Assembly (NCBI GenBank): GCA_013375495.1
Contig: JABXKC010000005.1
Coordinates: 62,001-126,000, forward strand
DNA from: Promethearchaeota archaeon
GTDB taxonomy: Archaea > Asgardarchaeota > Lokiarchaeia > Sigynarchaeales > SOKP01
Reading direction: 5' to 3'
Length of the DNA stretch: 64,000 bases
Each line of letters opens with the position of its first letter. The first letter of the stretch is position 1. Shown in pieces: positions 8,928 to 18,906 of the stretch. Both the position numbers and the translations under genes were made by a program. The notes beneath the pieces were generated by a model, which saw only the letters and a list, made by a program, of their open reading frames with translations, was not told the DNA's origin and made no database searches.

Positions 8928-10541
8928 ATGTCAGATCCAAAACCTTCACCTCAAGAGATATATGAGAAAAGAGAAGAATATGGATTAGAAAACTCAGTTG
9001 AAATGTTAATAGACATTATTGAAACGGAGAAGGATAACAGCAAAAGGAAAGAAGCGGTTAAATTCTTAGGCGGTATAAGTAATTACATCCCTCGATTAAA
9101 AAATGAATGCTTTACAATTATAGAAAATGTTTTAATATCTGAGGATAAGATCGATCTAAAATGTGAAGCTGCGAAAGCGTTAGGCAAGCTAAAAAATGAC
9201 AAGGCCTTGAAACCCTTAAATTGGATATTAGAACAAAAAATTGATAGTGTGGATCTAAAATTAGCTGCTTTAATAGCAATAGCAAAAATTAAGTTCGAGG
9301 AGCCTCAGATAAATCTGTTTATTAAGGAATTAGATTCCAGGTTTAATTCTGTCAGGGAATTTGTCAAAAATCATCTTGTTGGAATTGAGCCGGAAATTCT
9401 CATAAATTCTTTATTAGTTTATCTAAAAAGCGAAAACATATCAAACGAACACAAGTCGGAAATTATTAAATTAATCGGATACGAACTCTCTAGCATTAAC
9501 ATAGCGTTTCAGGATATGGATTACATAAAAGTCAAGTACCCTGAACTAGTTTCTAAATTATATTCAAATAAGAGCATTCTTTTAGACGAAATAACGAGAA
9601 CATTAAGACAAGAGGATTCCGAATTACTAGATTCTGCAATTTCAATTTTAAAATTGTTAAGCCCTGAAATTAACAAGGATGTAACCAAATTGTTACTGAG
9701 CGACGATTTTATCGTTAGGAAAAATGTTATCACACTTATCGGGAAATTAAAATTAAAGGACGCAGTAGACACTCTAATTATTGGCCTAGATAACATTTAT
9801 AGCGAAGTAAGCGTAGCTACAATCGAAGCATTGGGAGAAATTGGTGAACTGTCAGCCGTGCCTGAGTTACTTGAAGTATTGAATATAGAGGATATAAGCT
9901 TCGAATACACTGATATTGATATGAAATTTTATATCATGGATGCAGTTAAAAAGATTTATTCTGCTAATAAAGACGCTGGCTTTAGTATTTTATTCTCGCA
10001 TTTAAATTCGGACAGTGACACTTTGAAGGAAAGTCTTGCGTTTATTTTAGGCGAAATTGGAAATGAGGCTTTTATTAAACCTTTAATCGATTTGCTAAAG
10101 ATTAGAACCTTAGACGTAAAAAAGAATGCGATTATCGCTTTAGGAAAAATAGGTACCGTAGAACCGATTCGTGATCTAATCGAAATATTAGAGGACTCTG
10201 AATCCTACTGGCTTATAAAAAAAGTTGCGGTCGATGCTATATACAACATATTTCAAAGAAATTGGTATCGAGTTATAGGAGAAGATGAGGATTTAGAACG
10301 CATGTTAAATAAGTATATAGCAACCTTAATAGATTATTTAAAACAGAGCGAAACCGAAAATACAAAAGTTAAGGTAAGTTTGATCAAATTTCTGGAAATT
10401 TATGGGGAGGAATCTGCCTTAAGCGCCTTGCTTTCAAGAGTAAACGATTTCCCTAGAATCATAAGGATTCACGCTAGCAATGCAATTAAAAAAATTGAAG
10501 ATAAGATTGAAGAAAGGTTAGGTCTCGATAATACTGACTAA
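8928..10541 (+). CDS. HEAT-repeat protein
   Basis: This 537-residue protein is made of repeated pairs of short helices typical of HEAT or PBS-lyase-like repeats. Examples are AVKFLGGI near residue 45, AAKALGKLKNDKALKPL near 85, TIEALGEIGELSAVPELLEVL near 300 and AIIALGKIGTVEPIRDLIEIL near 400. Such proteins are scaffolds for protein contacts. There is no signal peptide, membrane segment or catalytic motif. It is transcribed in the same direction as the oxidoreductase upstream and the FrhB-like gene downstream, but the gaps (152 and 223 bp) suggest its own promoter. Confidence 0.85.
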   Translation: MSDPKPSPQEIYEKREEYGLENSVEMLIDIIETEKDNSKRKEAVKFLGGISNYIPRLKNECFTIIENVLISEDKIDLKCEAAKALGKLKNDKALKPLNWILEQKIDSVDLKLAALIAIAKIKFEEPQINLFIKELDSRFNSVREFVKNHLVGIEPEILINSLLVYLKSENISNEHKSEIIKLIGYELSSINIAFQDMDYIKVKYPELVSKLYSNKSILLDEITRTLRQEDSELLDSAISILKLLSPEINKDVTKLLLSDDFIVRKNVITLIGKLKLKDAVDTLIIGLDNIYSEVSVATIEALGEIGELSAVPELLEVLNIEDISFEYTDIDMKFYIMDAVKKIYSANKDAGFSILFSHLNSDSDTLKESLAFILGEIGNEAFIKPLIDLLKIRTLDVKKNAIIALGKIGTVEPIRDLIEILEDSESYWLIKKVAVDAIYNIFQRNWYRVIGEDEDLERMLNKYIATLIDYLKQSETENTKVKVSLIKFLEIYGEESALSALLSRVNDFPRIIRIHASNAIKKIEDKIEERLGLDNTD

Positions 10542-10764
10542 ATGGGAGTAATAACTCTTATAAAATATAAAAATATAACGATTTTTGACTTGAATGTAGA
10601 AATACGAAAAAAGGAAAACTCTCCTATTTATTTGTGACCAAAAAGTCGTGAACCCATAGCTTTGTTACTTTTCTAGTAAATTTTAATATTATTAATCCAT
10701 ATCCTTACATAGTTTTCAAATTATCAAATTAGGCTAATATAAACTTTTTAATGATTTACTAACT

Positions 10765-12264
10765 ATGACTGAAAATCCAACCGAACCAGAGTCGGAATCC
10801 ACTCAATATGACTATTCTTTTGATTACATTCAAAAGAAACTTGAGGGGAAAAAGGATTCCTATGGAATGTTAATGAAGGAGATTATTCGGGCGGGTATTT
10901 GTACTGAATGTGGAACTTGTGCTGCAGTATGCCCAGTGCTCGAATGGGATCATTTAGCAGGACAACCTAAATTAATTGGGAAATGCACTGGATGTGGAAT
11001 TTGTTACAATCAGTGTCCCCGAACTATTACTGATCCTATTCAACTTATGGGCGAATTCAAAACCGGATATGTATCGAAAACTAATATTCCAGAAGTTATT
11101 GGAGCCCAAGATGGAGGGACTGTAACTTCATTGCTTAGCTATCTATTCGACGAACATCTAATTGATGCCGCAATTGTATCAATGAAAGATCCTGATAATC
11201 CATGGCATCCCGTTGCACAAATTATTACTAATAAAGAGGATTCTATCAAAGCGTCTGGTTCAATTTACTGTCACTCTCAAACAGTAGAAGCCCTAATGGA
11301 TGCAATACGACAAGATTATCGATCGATAGCGTTTGTTGGGACTCCTTGCAATATCGATGCTGTTGATAAAATGACGAGTTCTCCAGCAGGTATGTTGAAA
11401 TACTTCATGCGAGCTCACATTCTCAAAATTGGTTTGTTCTGTATGGACTCGTTTGCTCCGGAAGCGCTGTATCCATTTTTTGAAAAAGACGGGATAGATT
11501 TATCAAAAGTAGTAAAAATGGATATCAATAAGGGAAAGTTTCATATATTTTACGATCACGATGGAGAACCGGTAAAATCGTATACAATCAAACAATTAGA
11601 CAAATTCAAGTCGTCCAGTTGTAATTTTTGTACGGATTTAACTGCCGAGAACGCAGACATCTCTATCGGTTCCGTAGGGAGCGGTGCTAAGAAGAATACT
11701 GCTTTTGCAAGAACGGGAATTGGAACAGAAATTGTTGAAGACGCTGCCAAAAAGGGATATCTTAAGATTGAACCATATAACGCTATAAATTTAAACGCTG
11801 TATTGTTTCTAGCAAAACTGAAAAAAGTGTCTCAATACAACATTCAAAAAAGGAAAGTCTTTATTGTTAGAGAATCAATCGACTTTGAAGAGCCCAAAAT
11901 TGAATCGAAACCGGAAGAAGAACAAGCGATTGCAAAACCTCTTGGATCTAGAAAATTTTTAAGTGTATCAAAGGATATTGAGGAAGAAGAAAAAATCTTA
12001 AAAGTCTCGTTGACCAATTCAGTTGGATATCTATTAGAAGATATTAAGATCAGGATAGTTATTCTTGAAGAACTGTTTGAGAAGAAACCGTGGATAACAA
12101 CAATAAGAGAGTTGTTTCCGTATGAATCTATAGATATAGGTTATCCTCTAGAAACTGAGAATAATGAAATCATCTATAGTAATGTATTAGTAGAGGCATC
12201 GACGGAAAAATACGGTAAAGTGTTCTCAAGAACATTTAAATTAGCTCCAAAAGAAGAAAAATAA
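10765..12264 (+). CDS. FrhB-like iron-sulfur oxidoreductase with an extra C-terminal domain
   Basis: The 499-residue protein has two ferredoxin-type clusters at about residues 45-90 (CTECGTCAAVCP and CTGCGICYNQCP). A FrhB-type domain follows, with QDGGTVTSLLSYL, FVGTPCNIDA, GLFCMDSF and CNFCTDLTAENADISIGSVGS. After about residue 370 there is an acidic linker and then a roughly 95-residue beta-rich domain that the two FrhB-like proteins at the left end lack. The Rag-like GTPase gene starts 60 bp downstream on the same strand, so the two are probably co-transcribed. A redox role with F420 or ferredoxin is expected from the family. The function of the added domain is unknown. Confidence 0.87.
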   Translation: MTENPTEPESESTQYDYSFDYIQKKLEGKKDSYGMLMKEIIRAGICTECGTCAAVCPVLEWDHLAGQPKLIGKCTGCGICYNQCPRTITDPIQLMGEFKTGYVSKTNIPEVIGAQDGGTVTSLLSYLFDEHLIDAAIVSMKDPDNPWHPVAQIITNKEDSIKASGSIYCHSQTVEALMDAIRQDYRSIAFVGTPCNIDAVDKMTSSPAGMLKYFMRAHILKIGLFCMDSFAPEALYPFFEKDGIDLSKVVKMDINKGKFHIFYDHDGEPVKSYTIKQLDKFKSSSCNFCTDLTAENADISIGSVGSGAKKNTAFARTGIGTEIVEDAAKKGYLKIEPYNAINLNAVLFLAKLKKVSQYNIQKRKVFIVRESIDFEEPKIESKPEEEQAIAKPLGSRKFLSVSKDIEEEEKILKVSLTNSVGYLLEDIKIRIVILEELFEKKPWITTIRELFPYESIDIGYPLETENNEIIYSNVLVEASTEKYGKVFSRTFKLAPKEEK

Positions 12265-12324
12265 GTTTTAATTTTATAAAGAACTAAATTAGATGGAAAA
12301 TTATAAACAATATTATAAAAAAAG

Positions 12325-13245
12325 GTGAAGATTACTATTAAAATATCTCTTGTAGGTTTGGGGGGATCTGGCAAAACGAGCTTGTACTCAGTAGCTTTTG
12401 CTGAGAAAACTCCAGAAGACACTAAGAAATTAAGTCCAACTATTCTCTATGAAACAAGGAGACATCCTTTTCTTGGACTTCAAGTTGGAATTTTTGATTT
12501 TGGTGGTCAGGAGCAATATCGAAAAGAATATATGGAGAAACCAGAAATATTTCGAGGGACGGATATACTAATTTGCATAGTTGATTTACACGATCCTAAC
12601 ACTTTCGATCAAGCGAAAGAATACTTTGAAGGATTATTGGATATCCATCGGAAAAACAACGAAAAACCATCTGTTTTCTTGTTCCTCCATAAATTCGATA
12701 CAAAGGATTATCCTAAGGAACTTTTAGATACCAACGTTAAGCACGCTAAGGAACTCTTTCTAGAAACCTTTAAAGATTATGATTTCGATTTAAAATTGAC
12801 GAGTATTTATCAGCAAGACGAGTTAGCCAAAATTTTTCGGGATATATTAATTGCGTCTTATAAAGACTTAAAGAAATCTGTTGAAAAAGCTGAGAATCAA
12901 CTCGAAGAAATTAAAGCTAAAATCATAATTTCTGATGTTTCTGGAAATGTGTTGGTTCATAACGTTCAAGGTGTAAGTAGTGGTTTAACACTAAGAGGAG
13001 ATTTAAGGGATTTCATTGACGCGGCAAACACAGTAAGAGAGAATATTTTTATGTCCGATTCATGCCGGTTCATGGGACAGAGCGAAGATGGAAAGGGGAT
13101 TGAGCTCCACATCTTTAAGTATATCATTTCTGTATTTGTGATGAAATCGCAAGAATTAGATAGAGATTCTCAGGATAAATTGAACGTATTACTTAACGAT
13201 ATGAAACTTTTCGCAGATTTAATCATCTCTGCTCACTCAGATTAA
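12325..13245 (+). CDS. Rag/Gtr1-like small GTPase with a C-terminal roadblock-like domain
   Basis: Starting at GTG 12325, the 306-residue protein has a complete G domain: P-loop GLGGSGKTS (residues 11-19), G2 threonine in SPTIL, G3 DFGGQ, G4 HKFD and G5-like TSIYQQDEL. Histidine in place of asparagine in G4 and the TSI-W/Y-D/Q-E pattern are features of eukaryotic Rag/Gtr GTPases, which regulate growth signalling on membranes. After a helical linker near residue 195, the last 100 residues look like a roadblock/longin fold, as at the C-terminus of Rag proteins. No lipid-attachment cysteine is seen. Such GTPases are hallmark eukaryote-like proteins of Asgard archaea. It follows an FrhB-like gene by 60 bp. 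Confidence 0.83.
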   Translation: MKITIKISLVGLGGSGKTSLYSVAFAEKTPEDTKKLSPTILYETRRHPFLGLQVGIFDFGGQEQYRKEYMEKPEIFRGTDILICIVDLHDPNTFDQAKEYFEGLLDIHRKNNEKPSVFLFLHKFDTKDYPKELLDTNVKHAKELFLETFKDYDFDLKLTSIYQQDELAKIFRDILIASYKDLKKSVEKAENQLEEIKAKIIISDVSGNVLVHNVQGVSSGLTLRGDLRDFIDAANTVRENIFMSDSCRFMGQSEDGKGIELHIFKYIISVFVMKSQELDRDSQDKLNVLLNDMKLFADLIISAHSD

Positions 13246-13320
13246 AGCTTTTAACAACTTCATTTTTACTTTTATCTCTTTTTAGTATTCCTAGTGTAAA
13301 AAATTTTAATCTCATTTAAA

Positions 13321-14595
13321 TCATACCTCAAAGGCCCATTCTCCGTTCCTCATAATTGGTTCCGATGTTCCATTTTCTAATATTCCGTCAACATCTATTT
13401 CTCCCGAACCAATCATAAAATCGATATGAATAAGACTAAAATTTCCCCCTGCAGCTATAAATTCTTCATCAGCCATATTCTCACCATTTTCCAAGCAGAA
13501 TTTTCTCCCTCGACCAAAAGCAATATGACAAGAAGCATTCTCATCAATTAAAGTGTTATAAAATAGTAAACCAGACTGTGAAATGGGTGAAGAATGCGGA
13601 ACTAGTGCTATTTCACCAAGATACCGGGCTCCATTATCCGTTTCAAGTGTTTTAAGCAAAAATGTCTTACCCTTTTTTGCCTTTACTTCAATTATTCTTC
13701 CTTCAGAGAATTTTAATCTGAAATCTTCAATTGTTTCACCACCATAATAGAGTGGTTTAGTACTTGACACAATCCCTTCAGTTTTATCTTTATGGGGTAT
13801 AGTGAAAATCTCCTCAGTTGGCATATTAGGTGTAAAATTAATCCCATTTTGAGTAGTATTGATTCCACCTACCCATTTATGGCCTTTAGGTAAACCGATT
13901 GTTAAATCTGTTTCAGGAGCAATCAATTTTAATTCATTATATTTTTTACTATTTAGATAGTCTTTTCTTTTACCAAGCTGGCTGATATGATCTCGCCACA
14001 CGGAAATAGGATCTTTTTCCTTAACCCGACAAATTTCAAAAATAGAATCCCAAAGTTTAGCTTTTCGACTTTTTTTAGGAACTGTCGGGAAGACTTTATT
14101 TGCCCATCCATCAGTTGCTCCTGGAGCAGCCAACCAGTTCATTGCATTCTTAGAAATTAAATCATTTAGAGGTTTTACATGCTTGAAAAATGTTTGCTGA
14201 AATTTTGTAATTAATTGGGGATCTTGCTCACGAAGTAACTCAGGATTAGAACTGACAATAAGAAGGTCTGCATCCCCAGCTTCACCAATTTCAACTTCTG
14301 CATCCATTCTCCATTTCGGAAATTCTTCGAAGGTGTCTCTAGGGGCATGTTGGAATCTGGTTAACCGCAATTGATCATCACTCCACATCACATCAACCAA
14401 TCTAGCACCAATTTGATAAGCTTCTTTGGCAATCAATCGCACTAACGGAGCAAATTCTAAGGGTGTGCCATCATTACTCAAAGTGAGTCCACCTATAAGT
14501 AACCGTTGTCCAGGTTGAAGATTTAATCCTACTTTAACGATAACTTCAGCATACTTTTCTAAATTTTGCTCAAATTCTGAAGACATTGGATTCAT
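13321..14595 (-). CDS. M29-family (thermophilic-type) aminopeptidase
   Basis: The protein of about 424 residues matches metallopeptidase family M29, which removes N-terminal amino acids using two metal ions. Typical blocks are LQPGQRLLI near the start, the GEIALVPHSSPIS segment, the FYNTLIDENASCHIAFG block and the DFMIGSGEIDVDGI block at the end. I prefer ATG 14593-14595 because a TATA-like stretch lies about 40 bp upstream; an in-frame TTG at 14610 is an alternative. The gene converges with the Rag-like GTPase and is divergent from the DRG GTPase. It is probably cytoplasmic, as no signal peptide is present. Confidence 0.88.
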   Translation of the reverse strand: MNPMSSEFEQNLEKYAEVIVKVGLNLQPGQRLLIGGLTLSNDGTPLEFAPLVRLIAKEAYQIGARLVDVMWSDDQLRLTRFQHAPRDTFEEFPKWRMDAEVEIGEAGDADLLIVSSNPELLREQDPQLITKFQQTFFKHVKPLNDLISKNAMNWLAAPGATDGWANKVFPTVPKKSRKAKLWDSIFEICRVKEKDPISVWRDHISQLGKRKDYLNSKKYNELKLIAPETDLTIGLPKGHKWVGGINTTQNGINFTPNMPTEEIFTIPHKDKTEGIVSSTKPLYYGGETIEDFRLKFSEGRIIEVKAKKGKTFLLKTLETDNGARYLGEIALVPHSSPISQSGLLFYNTLIDENASCHIAFGRGRKFCLENGENMADEEFIAAGGNFSLIHIDFMIGSGEIDVDGILENGTSEPIMRNGEWAFEV

Positions 14596-14785
14596 CTTAA
14601 AGTTTTTCAATTTAGTTAATAAGATTGGATTATATTTATAATATTAAGGTTTTACATTTTTGGATTTTTTTAAAGATAAAGCTAATGAATTTTAAAATGT
14701 AGATGTAAGGCTTCTGCGTATTATTCTTTAAACAAACATTTTCGAAAAATTTTTTGACTTTGTAATATTTTTTTAACTGTATAAA

Positions 14786-15922
14786 ATGTCCGAAAAAGTA
14801 GAAGATCGAATAAAAGAATTAGAAGAAAGATTAGCGAACACTAAGATAAACAAGGCAACTCAAAAAAGTGTTAACTATACTAAAGCACAACTCGCCAAAC
14901 TCCGCGAGGATTTGATTCGCATTTCAAGTTCTAAAAAAGGGGGCGGTGGTGGCTTCGGTATTAAAAGAACAGGAGATGCTCAAGTGGCATTCATTGGATT
15001 TCCTTCAGTAGGAAAATCTTCCTTATTAAATTTGCTAACAGAAGGTAACACTAATTCTAAAGTTGCAGCATATGATTTTACTACTGTTACAGCCATACCC
15101 GGTATGATGGATATCGAAGAGGCGAAAATTCAGCTAATCGATTTACCTGGGATAATATTGGGCGCTGCTGCTGGTAAAGGGCGAGGAAAGGAAGTATTAG
15201 CAGCAGTTCGTTCGGCAGAGTTAGTGTTAATTATAATATGCTTTCGTCCTGATGGGACAATTAATCTTTCTGATTTGAAATCTATTAGAACGGAGTTGAA
15301 TAACGCAGGAATAAGGTTAAATACAAAGCCACCTAACATTTTTATTAAAGAGCGTACCCGTGGAGGGATTCATTTTACTTACAAAGGTCACCAACTAATG
15401 GATGCAGACGAAGTTAAATCTCTAATGAATGAACTAAAAGTCCGGAACGCTGGGGTTTATTTCTCTGAGCCAGATATTACGCCAGATGAATTAATAGATT
15501 TCGTATTTGGAAATCGAATTTATACAAGAGAATTTGTTGTCATAAATAAATCTGATTTAATGAAAACCCCAATTCCCCCTGAAAAAATTACAGAAGCAAT
15601 TGGTCACGAACATTGGGTTATGATCTCAGCCAAAAATGAAGAAAATATTAATACTCTTAAACACAATATCTTCAGGGAGTTGAATTTAATACGCGTATTT
15701 TTAAAACCACCAAGACAAGAAGCTGATATGGATGAACCAATAATTCTCCACCAAGGCGACACCCTAGAGAATCTCTGTCGTAAAATTCACAAACGATTTA
15801 TAAGCGATTATCGCTACTCGTTAGTATGGGGTAAATCTGCTAAACACCCCGGTCAAAAATTTGATAACTTAGATCACGTAATTGAGGATGGCGACATAAT
15901 TTCAATTTATCTGAAGCGCTAG
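14786..15922 (+). CDS. drg: DRG-family (Obg-type) GTP-binding protein with TGS domain
   Basis: The 378-residue protein has the DRG layout. An N-terminal helix (residues 1-45) is followed by a KKGGGGGFGIKR linker, the P-loop GFPSVGKS (71-78), G3 DLPG, and NKSD as G4. It ends with a TGS domain over the last 65 residues (from EPIILHQGDTLENL to the end). Archaeal and eukaryotic DRG proteins bind ribosomes and act in translation. TATA-like sequence very close to the ATG suggests a leaderless or short-leader transcript. Length and domain order are normal for the family. Confidence 0.93.
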   Translation: MSEKVEDRIKELEERLANTKINKATQKSVNYTKAQLAKLREDLIRISSSKKGGGGGFGIKRTGDAQVAFIGFPSVGKSSLLNLLTEGNTNSKVAAYDFTTVTAIPGMMDIEEAKIQLIDLPGIILGAAAGKGRGKEVLAAVRSAELVLIIICFRPDGTINLSDLKSIRTELNNAGIRLNTKPPNIFIKERTRGGIHFTYKGHQLMDADEVKSLMNELKVRNAGVYFSEPDITPDELIDFVFGNRIYTREFVVINKSDLMKTPIPPEKITEAIGHEHWVMISAKNEENINTLKHNIFRELNLIRVFLKPPRQEADMDEPIILHQGDTLENLCRKIHKRFISDYRYSLVWGKSAKHPGQKFDNLDHVIEDGDIISIYLKR

Positions 15923-16013
15923 TAGGAATTTTCTTGGTTTGTTTATAGGAAATATTTAAAACTTATCTATCAATTCAATTTACAATAAATCCAAATATTA
16001 ACTAAACAAATTA

Positions 16014-16495
16014 GTGATCCAATTGTCATATACACAAGCTCCTCATCTAAATGATAAGGAAAGAGATGATTTTTTGGAAAAAGCTCCGACAGCAATAATA
16101 TGCAGTATTAATGAAGATGGTACCATACATGGAGTGCCAGTTTGGTTCAAGTACGAAAGAGGACAATTTCTTATTACACTCCAGAAAGGAGTCAAAAAGC
16201 TAGAAATATTGCAAAAAATAACAATGTCACTTTAATCATTTATGTAGAAAGTCCAGACATTAGGGGCGTTATAGTCTATGGTAAAGGTGAAGTAGATCTC
16301 ACAGCATGGGATCCAGAGGCTTATAGCATGCTTGAGAAATACATGTCAAGAGAAGATTCTGAAAAGTGGTGGCAAATTCTTAATGAGCACGCGAAATGGG
16401 TGAAAATTACAGTTAAACCAGAGAGGTTAGCATCTTTTGATTACACTAAAGATGAGGTTTGGAAAGAAATGGTAAATAAAATGGAAGGGGAGTGA
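16014..16495 (+). pseudogene. PNPOx-like (pyridoxamine-phosphate-oxidase fold) flavoprotein gene, broken by one frameshift
   Basis: Two overlapping frames together make one PNPOx-type protein of about 160 residues. The first frame (from GTG 16014 or TTG 16023) gives KAPTAIICSINEDGTIHGVPVWF up to GQFLI. Near 16170-16180 homology jumps to the next frame with YTPERSQKARNIAKNN and continues to 16495. Adding one base before ACACTCC restores a continuous protein. Members of this fold bind FMN, F420 or heme. There is no long homopolymer at the break, so either a true pseudogene or a single-base assembly error is possible. Confidence 0.7.
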
Positions 16496-16625
16496 ATTAA
16501 AAAAGATCTTCATCTAGATCTTTATTATGATCTGGAAACATTCCTAATTTCAGCTAACAATGACTAAACTTAATATTAATTTATTTTTACTTCTATCTCT
16601 TTTTATAAAAAAGAATTTATAAAAC

Positions 16626-17264
16626 CTAATTGTAAAAAATCCTATATAATTCATTGTAAATCTCTGCGAGTTTGGATATTCTATAAGGATCGTTTTCTTG
16701 TAATGAATGAAGGAGATAAGAACCTAAACCTTCAGGGTTTTTAATCCAATCTAAAAAAACTTCCACCTCTGCCTTAAGATATGGATCAACTGAAGGTGGC
16801 CCTAATCTACTACTTACATCAGCCAATTCGTTGTCATCGGAAAGATCCATTTTCGTTTCATCAAACTGTGATTTTGATCCTTTCCTCATCATTGCTGCAG
16901 CTCTTGCTATAGCAGGGTACGCCATATGCTCCCAACCCTTTGCTTTTGGTTTGATGTGAGCTATAAGATACATATCAGTTTCAGGAATGGATGAACCAAC
17001 TAAGTGTCCCTTTTTCTTTCTGTTAGTAGCTATAAATCTTTCTGGTTCCATTTGAAGAACTGAATATCTTATTCCGTTCATATTCACAAACTGGGCACTA
17101 CCGCTACACCAACTAGCAAATACTCCTTTAACATCTTTCGATACATTCCAGTTGCTCGTGGAGTGAAGAACTTTTGCCTTATTATTTATCACAACTACTT
17201 CCGTTGCATCTGAATAATGTTTTTTCAAATGCTTTACAATTGATTTATAATTGACTATAATCAC
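16626..17264 (-). CDS. Unrecognised 212-residue protein, possibly roadblock-like
   Basis: I do not recognise this protein. Residues 1-125 alternate beta strands and helices (VVVINNKAKVLHS, IRYSVLQMEPERFIA, MYLIAHIKP, then a helix AYPAIARAAAMM) in an order that could be a roadblock/LC7 fold. That is a guess from pattern only. The C-terminal 70 residues are helical and acidic. It starts at GTG 17264, 8 bp after the stop of a 459-residue gene on the same strand, so the two form an operon and probably work together. No membrane segment, metal motif or catalytic motif is apparent. Confidence 0.7.
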   Translation of the reverse strand: MIIVNYKSIVKHLKKHYSDATEVVVINNKAKVLHSTSNWNVSKDVKGVFASWCSGSAQFVNMNGIRYSVLQMEPERFIATNRKKKGHLVGSSIPETDMYLIAHIKPKAKGWEHMAYPAIARAAAMMRKGSKSQFDETKMDLSDDNELADVSSRLGPPSVDPYLKAEVEVFLDWIKNPEGLGSYLLHSLQENDPYRISKLAEIYNELYRIFYN

Positions 17265-17272
17265 ACACCAAT

Positions 17273-18652
17273 TTAAGACGATTGTATTTTACTTATTAAA
17301 TTTATCCATTTATCGATTTGTTCTACTAATTCGGATTTCTCTTTAGAGCTTAATCCTACATTCGGTTCTACTCGTTGGTAAAGGTTAACATATCTACTCA
17401 TTTCCCACAAAACATTTGAATGCAAAATCATGCTTTTAATGTAATCTCGAGCAATTCCGAGCGCTCTTGCTATGGATTTAATATCGTAATCTTGATTTAC
17501 TACTTCTTTGATAACAAGCAGAATATCGACAGCATTACTCGTTGGAATGACTGGGAGTGGCTTAAGCTTTACCACAGGTCGTTTCATTGTTCTAATCTTG
17601 AATTGTTCCTGTTCTTCCATAATTTCCCCAACTCTGATTGTTTCTTTGTCAACTTCTTTAGGCTGATATAATTTAGTTGTGTCTTGAACAATCGTTTTCT
17701 CCAACTCATCCTTTGTTCTTCTCCTAAATTTATCCGGCCAATCGATAAAAGAATTCATTCTAGATTTAGCAGAAAGAAAAATCGATTCCTTTGGCATTTT
17801 TTCATTTGAACTCTCAACTTTGTGACCGTTTGAAGAATTAATTTCTGATCTTAACCTTAAAGTAGCGTTTACCAATATTGAGAACAAATACATTGGATCG
17901 TACTCTATCGTAGAATAAACCCTTTTAAGTTTTAATACTAATTCTTCAAGATATTGTAATTGCTGGTGCGAAAAGTATTGTTCTAAATGCTTTTTAGAGT
18001 CAAGTGTGATTCCGTTCAATCCTGCGGTCGTGTTTAAGTAATTAGTTTTCATTTCATATTCCATTTCAGAAGAAAGCAAGATATTATTATAAGAATCCCT
18101 ATCTGTACTCAGAAGGATTGGTCCTGTTTTATCTACTTGAAAGGATTGTGGATTTCTCAAAGTTTCCATAAACTCTAAGATAATATCCTTATAAGGAATG
18201 AATAGATTTCTCATAAAAGTTCCCTGAATAAATGTACGCTTATTTTCAGATTTAGAGGATAAATCTATGGGTAACTTAAAAAGATTCTCGCTTACGATTA
18301 TATCACGATCGTTTTCCAAAGTTACATTTTTTGAGGTCGAAAGATAATCATAAACGAAGTCTGAAAGTATTAAACCCGTTAATTGCCGATGATCAGTAAT
18401 ATATCTTCCGCTTTGAAGTTCAAATTTAGTGTAATAATATCCTAGACCAAAAAGATAATAGAGAGTCCCCTTTTCTGACTGAACAGAACAATCAACACCA
18501 CCGAAAAATATAACAAGGTCTTGGGATATTTTCGATACATTATGGTTAGAATAATGACCCAAAGTAGGATATCCGAGTAAATGTCCCCAACTTGGTATGA
18601 CAAAAAAATTATAATTTTCCAAAATATTAGCTTCCGCTTTAATGGTGACCAT
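17273..18652 (-). CDS. Unrecognised 459-residue protein, first gene of a two-gene operon
   Basis: I do not recognise this protein. It begins with an aromatic, beta-rich part (residues 1-130, with many Y, F and G). A helical middle at about 220-290 and a charged, low-complexity stretch at about 290-350 follow. The C-terminal domain (about 375-455) contains IARALGIARDYIKSMI, which looks like a helix-turn-helix. There is no signal peptide or transmembrane segment. The next gene starts 8 bp downstream. A role in regulation or protein assembly is possible, but nothing in the sequence decides it. Confidence 0.7.
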   Translation of the reverse strand: MVTIKAEANILENYNFFVIPSWGHLLGYPTLGHYSNHNVSKISQDLVIFFGGVDCSVQSEKGTLYYLFGLGYYYTKFELQSGRYITDHRQLTGLILSDFVYDYLSTSKNVTLENDRDIIVSENLFKLPIDLSSKSENKRTFIQGTFMRNLFIPYKDIILEFMETLRNPQSFQVDKTGPILLSTDRDSYNNILLSSEMEYEMKTNYLNTTAGLNGITLDSKKHLEQYFSHQQLQYLEELVLKLKRVYSTIEYDPMYLFSILVNATLRLRSEINSSNGHKVESSNEKMPKESIFLSAKSRMNSFIDWPDKFRRRTKDELEKTIVQDTTKLYQPKEVDKETIRVGEIMEEQEQFKIRTMKRPVVKLKPLPVIPTSNAVDILLVIKEVVNQDYDIKSIARALGIARDYIKSMILHSNVLWEMSRYVNLYQRVEPNVGLSSKEKSELVEQIDKWINLISKIQSS

Positions 18653-18906
18653 ACCGAATACAATTACGAGTTTTTTATTATGATCCTATTAAAATAATAA
18701 TTTTATGAAAATCAAAAGTGTATTGATTTTTTCAAACTAATCTGGATATACTACTTATTATATGATCTCAATACATATATTTAAGTTTCTATTGGAGACT
18801 CAATTGATGGACTTAAAATTAATTCATTTTTACATGTATCTCTTTTATTAAAATCGGTTTATAATACTGTCAAATAAAGGTTTCTAGAACTGAGTCTTAC
18901 TAATGA

